Shown in pieces: positions 6,471 to 7,576 of a stretch of 7,576 nucleotides of DNA. Position numbers and translations under genes: made by a program. The notes beneath the pieces were generated by a model, which saw only the letters and a program-made list of their open reading frames with translations, searched no databases and was not told the DNA's origin. Within the stretch, counting starts at the first letter, position 1; the number at the start of each line of letters is the position of its first letter. The DNA is from an uncultured Prevotella sp. (GTDB lineage: Bacteria; Bacteroidota; Bacteroidia; Bacteroidales; Bacteroidaceae): NCBI GenBank assembly GCA_900770515.1, contig CAAHDP010000406.1, forward strand, positions 1 through 7,576, read 5' to 3'.

Positions 6471-7576
6471 ATGAAACATCTCAAGCAATTCCTCTTGATG
6501 GCGATGCTGCTCTTCACGCTGGCACCTGTGCAGGTATCGGCCAAGGAAAACATCGACGTGAAAGAGATATTGTGGGGTCATATCAAGGATTCTTATGAAT
6601 GGCATATCACAAAGGTGGGAGATCATCCCGTAGTGATTCATCTGCCTATCATCGTGAAGAGCTCAACGGGCTGGCACGTCTTCTGCAGCAGCCAATTCTC
6701 GGAAGAGAAGGATGCCAACGGAGACCGTCCGGGACCATTCAACCTCGTCATCAAGAACGGTGAAGCACAGACGAATCCCAACAAGATAGTAGAGAAGGTG
6801 GGAGGTCAGGAGGTTCGTCCTCTCGACATCTCCATCACGAAGACCGTTTGCGTGCTCTTCATCGATGCTATCATCCTGTTGTTCTGCATCCTGATACCAG
6901 CCAGCTGGTGCAGGAAGCATAAGGTGGATGACCCTGCACCAAAGGGATTTACAGGACTGATGCACATGTTCGTCATGTCGGTATATGACGATGTGATCAA
7001 GGCTACACTGGGTAAGGAAGCCCCTAAGTACGCACCATGGTTGCTTACTTGCTTCTTCTTCATCTTCGTGGCCAACATCATGGGTATCGTACCATTCCCT
7101 CCGGGTGGTGGTAACCTGACAGGTAATATCGCCTGCACCGCATTCTTCGGTGTAACGACATTCCTGATCACCAACTTCACCGGTACGAAGGAATACTGGA
7201 AGGACATCTTCTGGCCAGAAGTACCAACCTGGCTGAAGGTTCCAGTGCCATTGATGCCATTCATCGAGCTTTTCGGTATCTTCACGAAACCGTTGGCTTT
7301 GATTATCCGACTCTTCGCCAACATGATGGCGGGTCACGCCATCGCACTTTCGTTTGCGGCTATCATTTTCATTATGTTCAACATCAGTGAGAATGCTATC
7401 GCCAACTATGTGGCAGGTACGGGTATGACAGTAGTAAGTATTGCGATGAGTGTCTTCATGATGCTCCTCGAAGTATTGGTAAGCTACATTCAGGCATTGG
7501 TATTCACCATGCTGAGTGCAGTATTCATCTCGCTGGCTCATGTAAAGTCTCATGAGGCTGAGCCAGAGGTAGTGAA
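6471..7576 (+). CDS. atpB: F1Fo ATP synthase subunit a (cut by the window edge)
   Basis: Membrane subunit forming the two proton (or Na+) half-channels beside the c-ring. 368 codons are present with no stop, so only the extreme C-terminus is missing. Residues 1-24 look like a signal peptide (MKHLKQF, hydrophobic core, ending VSA-KE). About 25-120 is a polar extracytoplasmic segment, then a first helix at about 123-145. The conserved core includes YAPWLLTCFFFIFVANIMGIVP (187-208) and IIRLFANMMAGHA (278-290), in which Arg280 is the essential stator arginine. His289 and Glu334 occupy the places of Glu219 and His245 in E. coli. The C-terminal helix YIQALVFTMLSAVFISLA (339-356) is typical. The protein is about 100 residues longer than E. 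coli AtpB because of the N-terminal part, as in other Bacteroidetes. The ATG at 6471 is chosen because it gives a proper signal peptide. atpE is expected next. Confidence 0.96.
   Translation, partial: MKHLKQFLLMAMLLFTLAPVQVSAKENIDVKEILWGHIKDSYEWHITKVGDHPVVIHLPIIVKSSTGWHVFCSSQFSEEKDANGDRPGPFNLVIKNGEAQTNPNKIVEKVGGQEVRPLDISITKTVCVLFIDAIILLFCILIPASWCRKHKVDDPAPKGFTGLMHMFVMSVYDDVIKATLGKEAPKYAPWLLTCFFFIFVANIMGIVPFPPGGGNLTGNIACTAFFGVTTFLITNFTGTKEYWKDIFWPEVPTWLKVPVPLMPFIELFGIFTKPLALIIRLFANMMAGHAIALSFAAIIFIMFNISENAIANYVAGTGMTVVSIAMSVFMMLLEVLVSYIQALVFTMLSAVFISLAHVKSHEAEPEVV

Noticed and set aside
6663..7553. 296-codon open frame on the minus strand
   Set aside because: Antisense to atpB. The product is rich in His, Glu and Asp without domain character, while the plus strand gives a textbook subunit a core.

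Overview
The window looks like chromosomal core DNA from a Bacteroidales bacterium, most likely Prevotella/Segatella-like. Three points support this. First, the three recognisable promoters have the Bacteroidetes form: TTG/TTTG, then 18-20 nt, then TAnnTTTG. Second, none of the start codons has a convincing Shine-Dalgarno sequence; the stretches before them are A/T-rich. Third, the ATP synthase genes run atpD-atpC-(small membrane protein)-atpB, with a one-domain epsilon subunit and an N-terminally extended subunit a, both typical of Bacteroidetes. Genus is an inference from overall protein character, not from a search.

Layout. 1-824 (minus strand): the N-terminal 274 codons of ribosomal protein S1, running off the left edge. 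825-1220: a divergent intergenic region with one promoter facing each way and two short perfect palindromes between them. 1221-2651 (+): an NhaD-type Na+/H+ antiporter. 2780-3757 (+): ATP-dependent 6-phosphofructokinase. 3758-4074: a spacer with a strong promoter, followed by a roughly 190-nt untranslated leader that can fold into two hairpins. 4075-7576 (+): the start of the F1Fo ATP synthase operon. It contains beta (atpD), epsilon (atpC), an AtpI-like four-helix membrane protein and subunit a (atpB, cut by the right edge). The c, b, delta, alpha and gamma genes are expected beyond the window.

How they fit together. PfkA commits sugar to glycolysis, the ATP synthase couples ATP to the ion gradient, and NhaD exchanges Na+ for H+ across the same membrane. 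The cluster therefore deals with energy and ion balance beside a translation gene. The coding content is ordinary housekeeping; I see no mobile element, CRISPR array, tRNA or rRNA, and no clearly new system. The less ordinary signals are non-coding: the structured 5' leader of the atp operon with interchangeable GGGAA/TTCCC arms, period-7 and period-14 repeats in the first two atp spacers, and two intergenic hairpins whose A-tracts make them look like terminators for antisense rather than sense transcription. In the proteins, the points of note are an Asn in the PfkA GGDGS motif, the missing epsilon C-terminal domain, and inserts in beta and subunit a.
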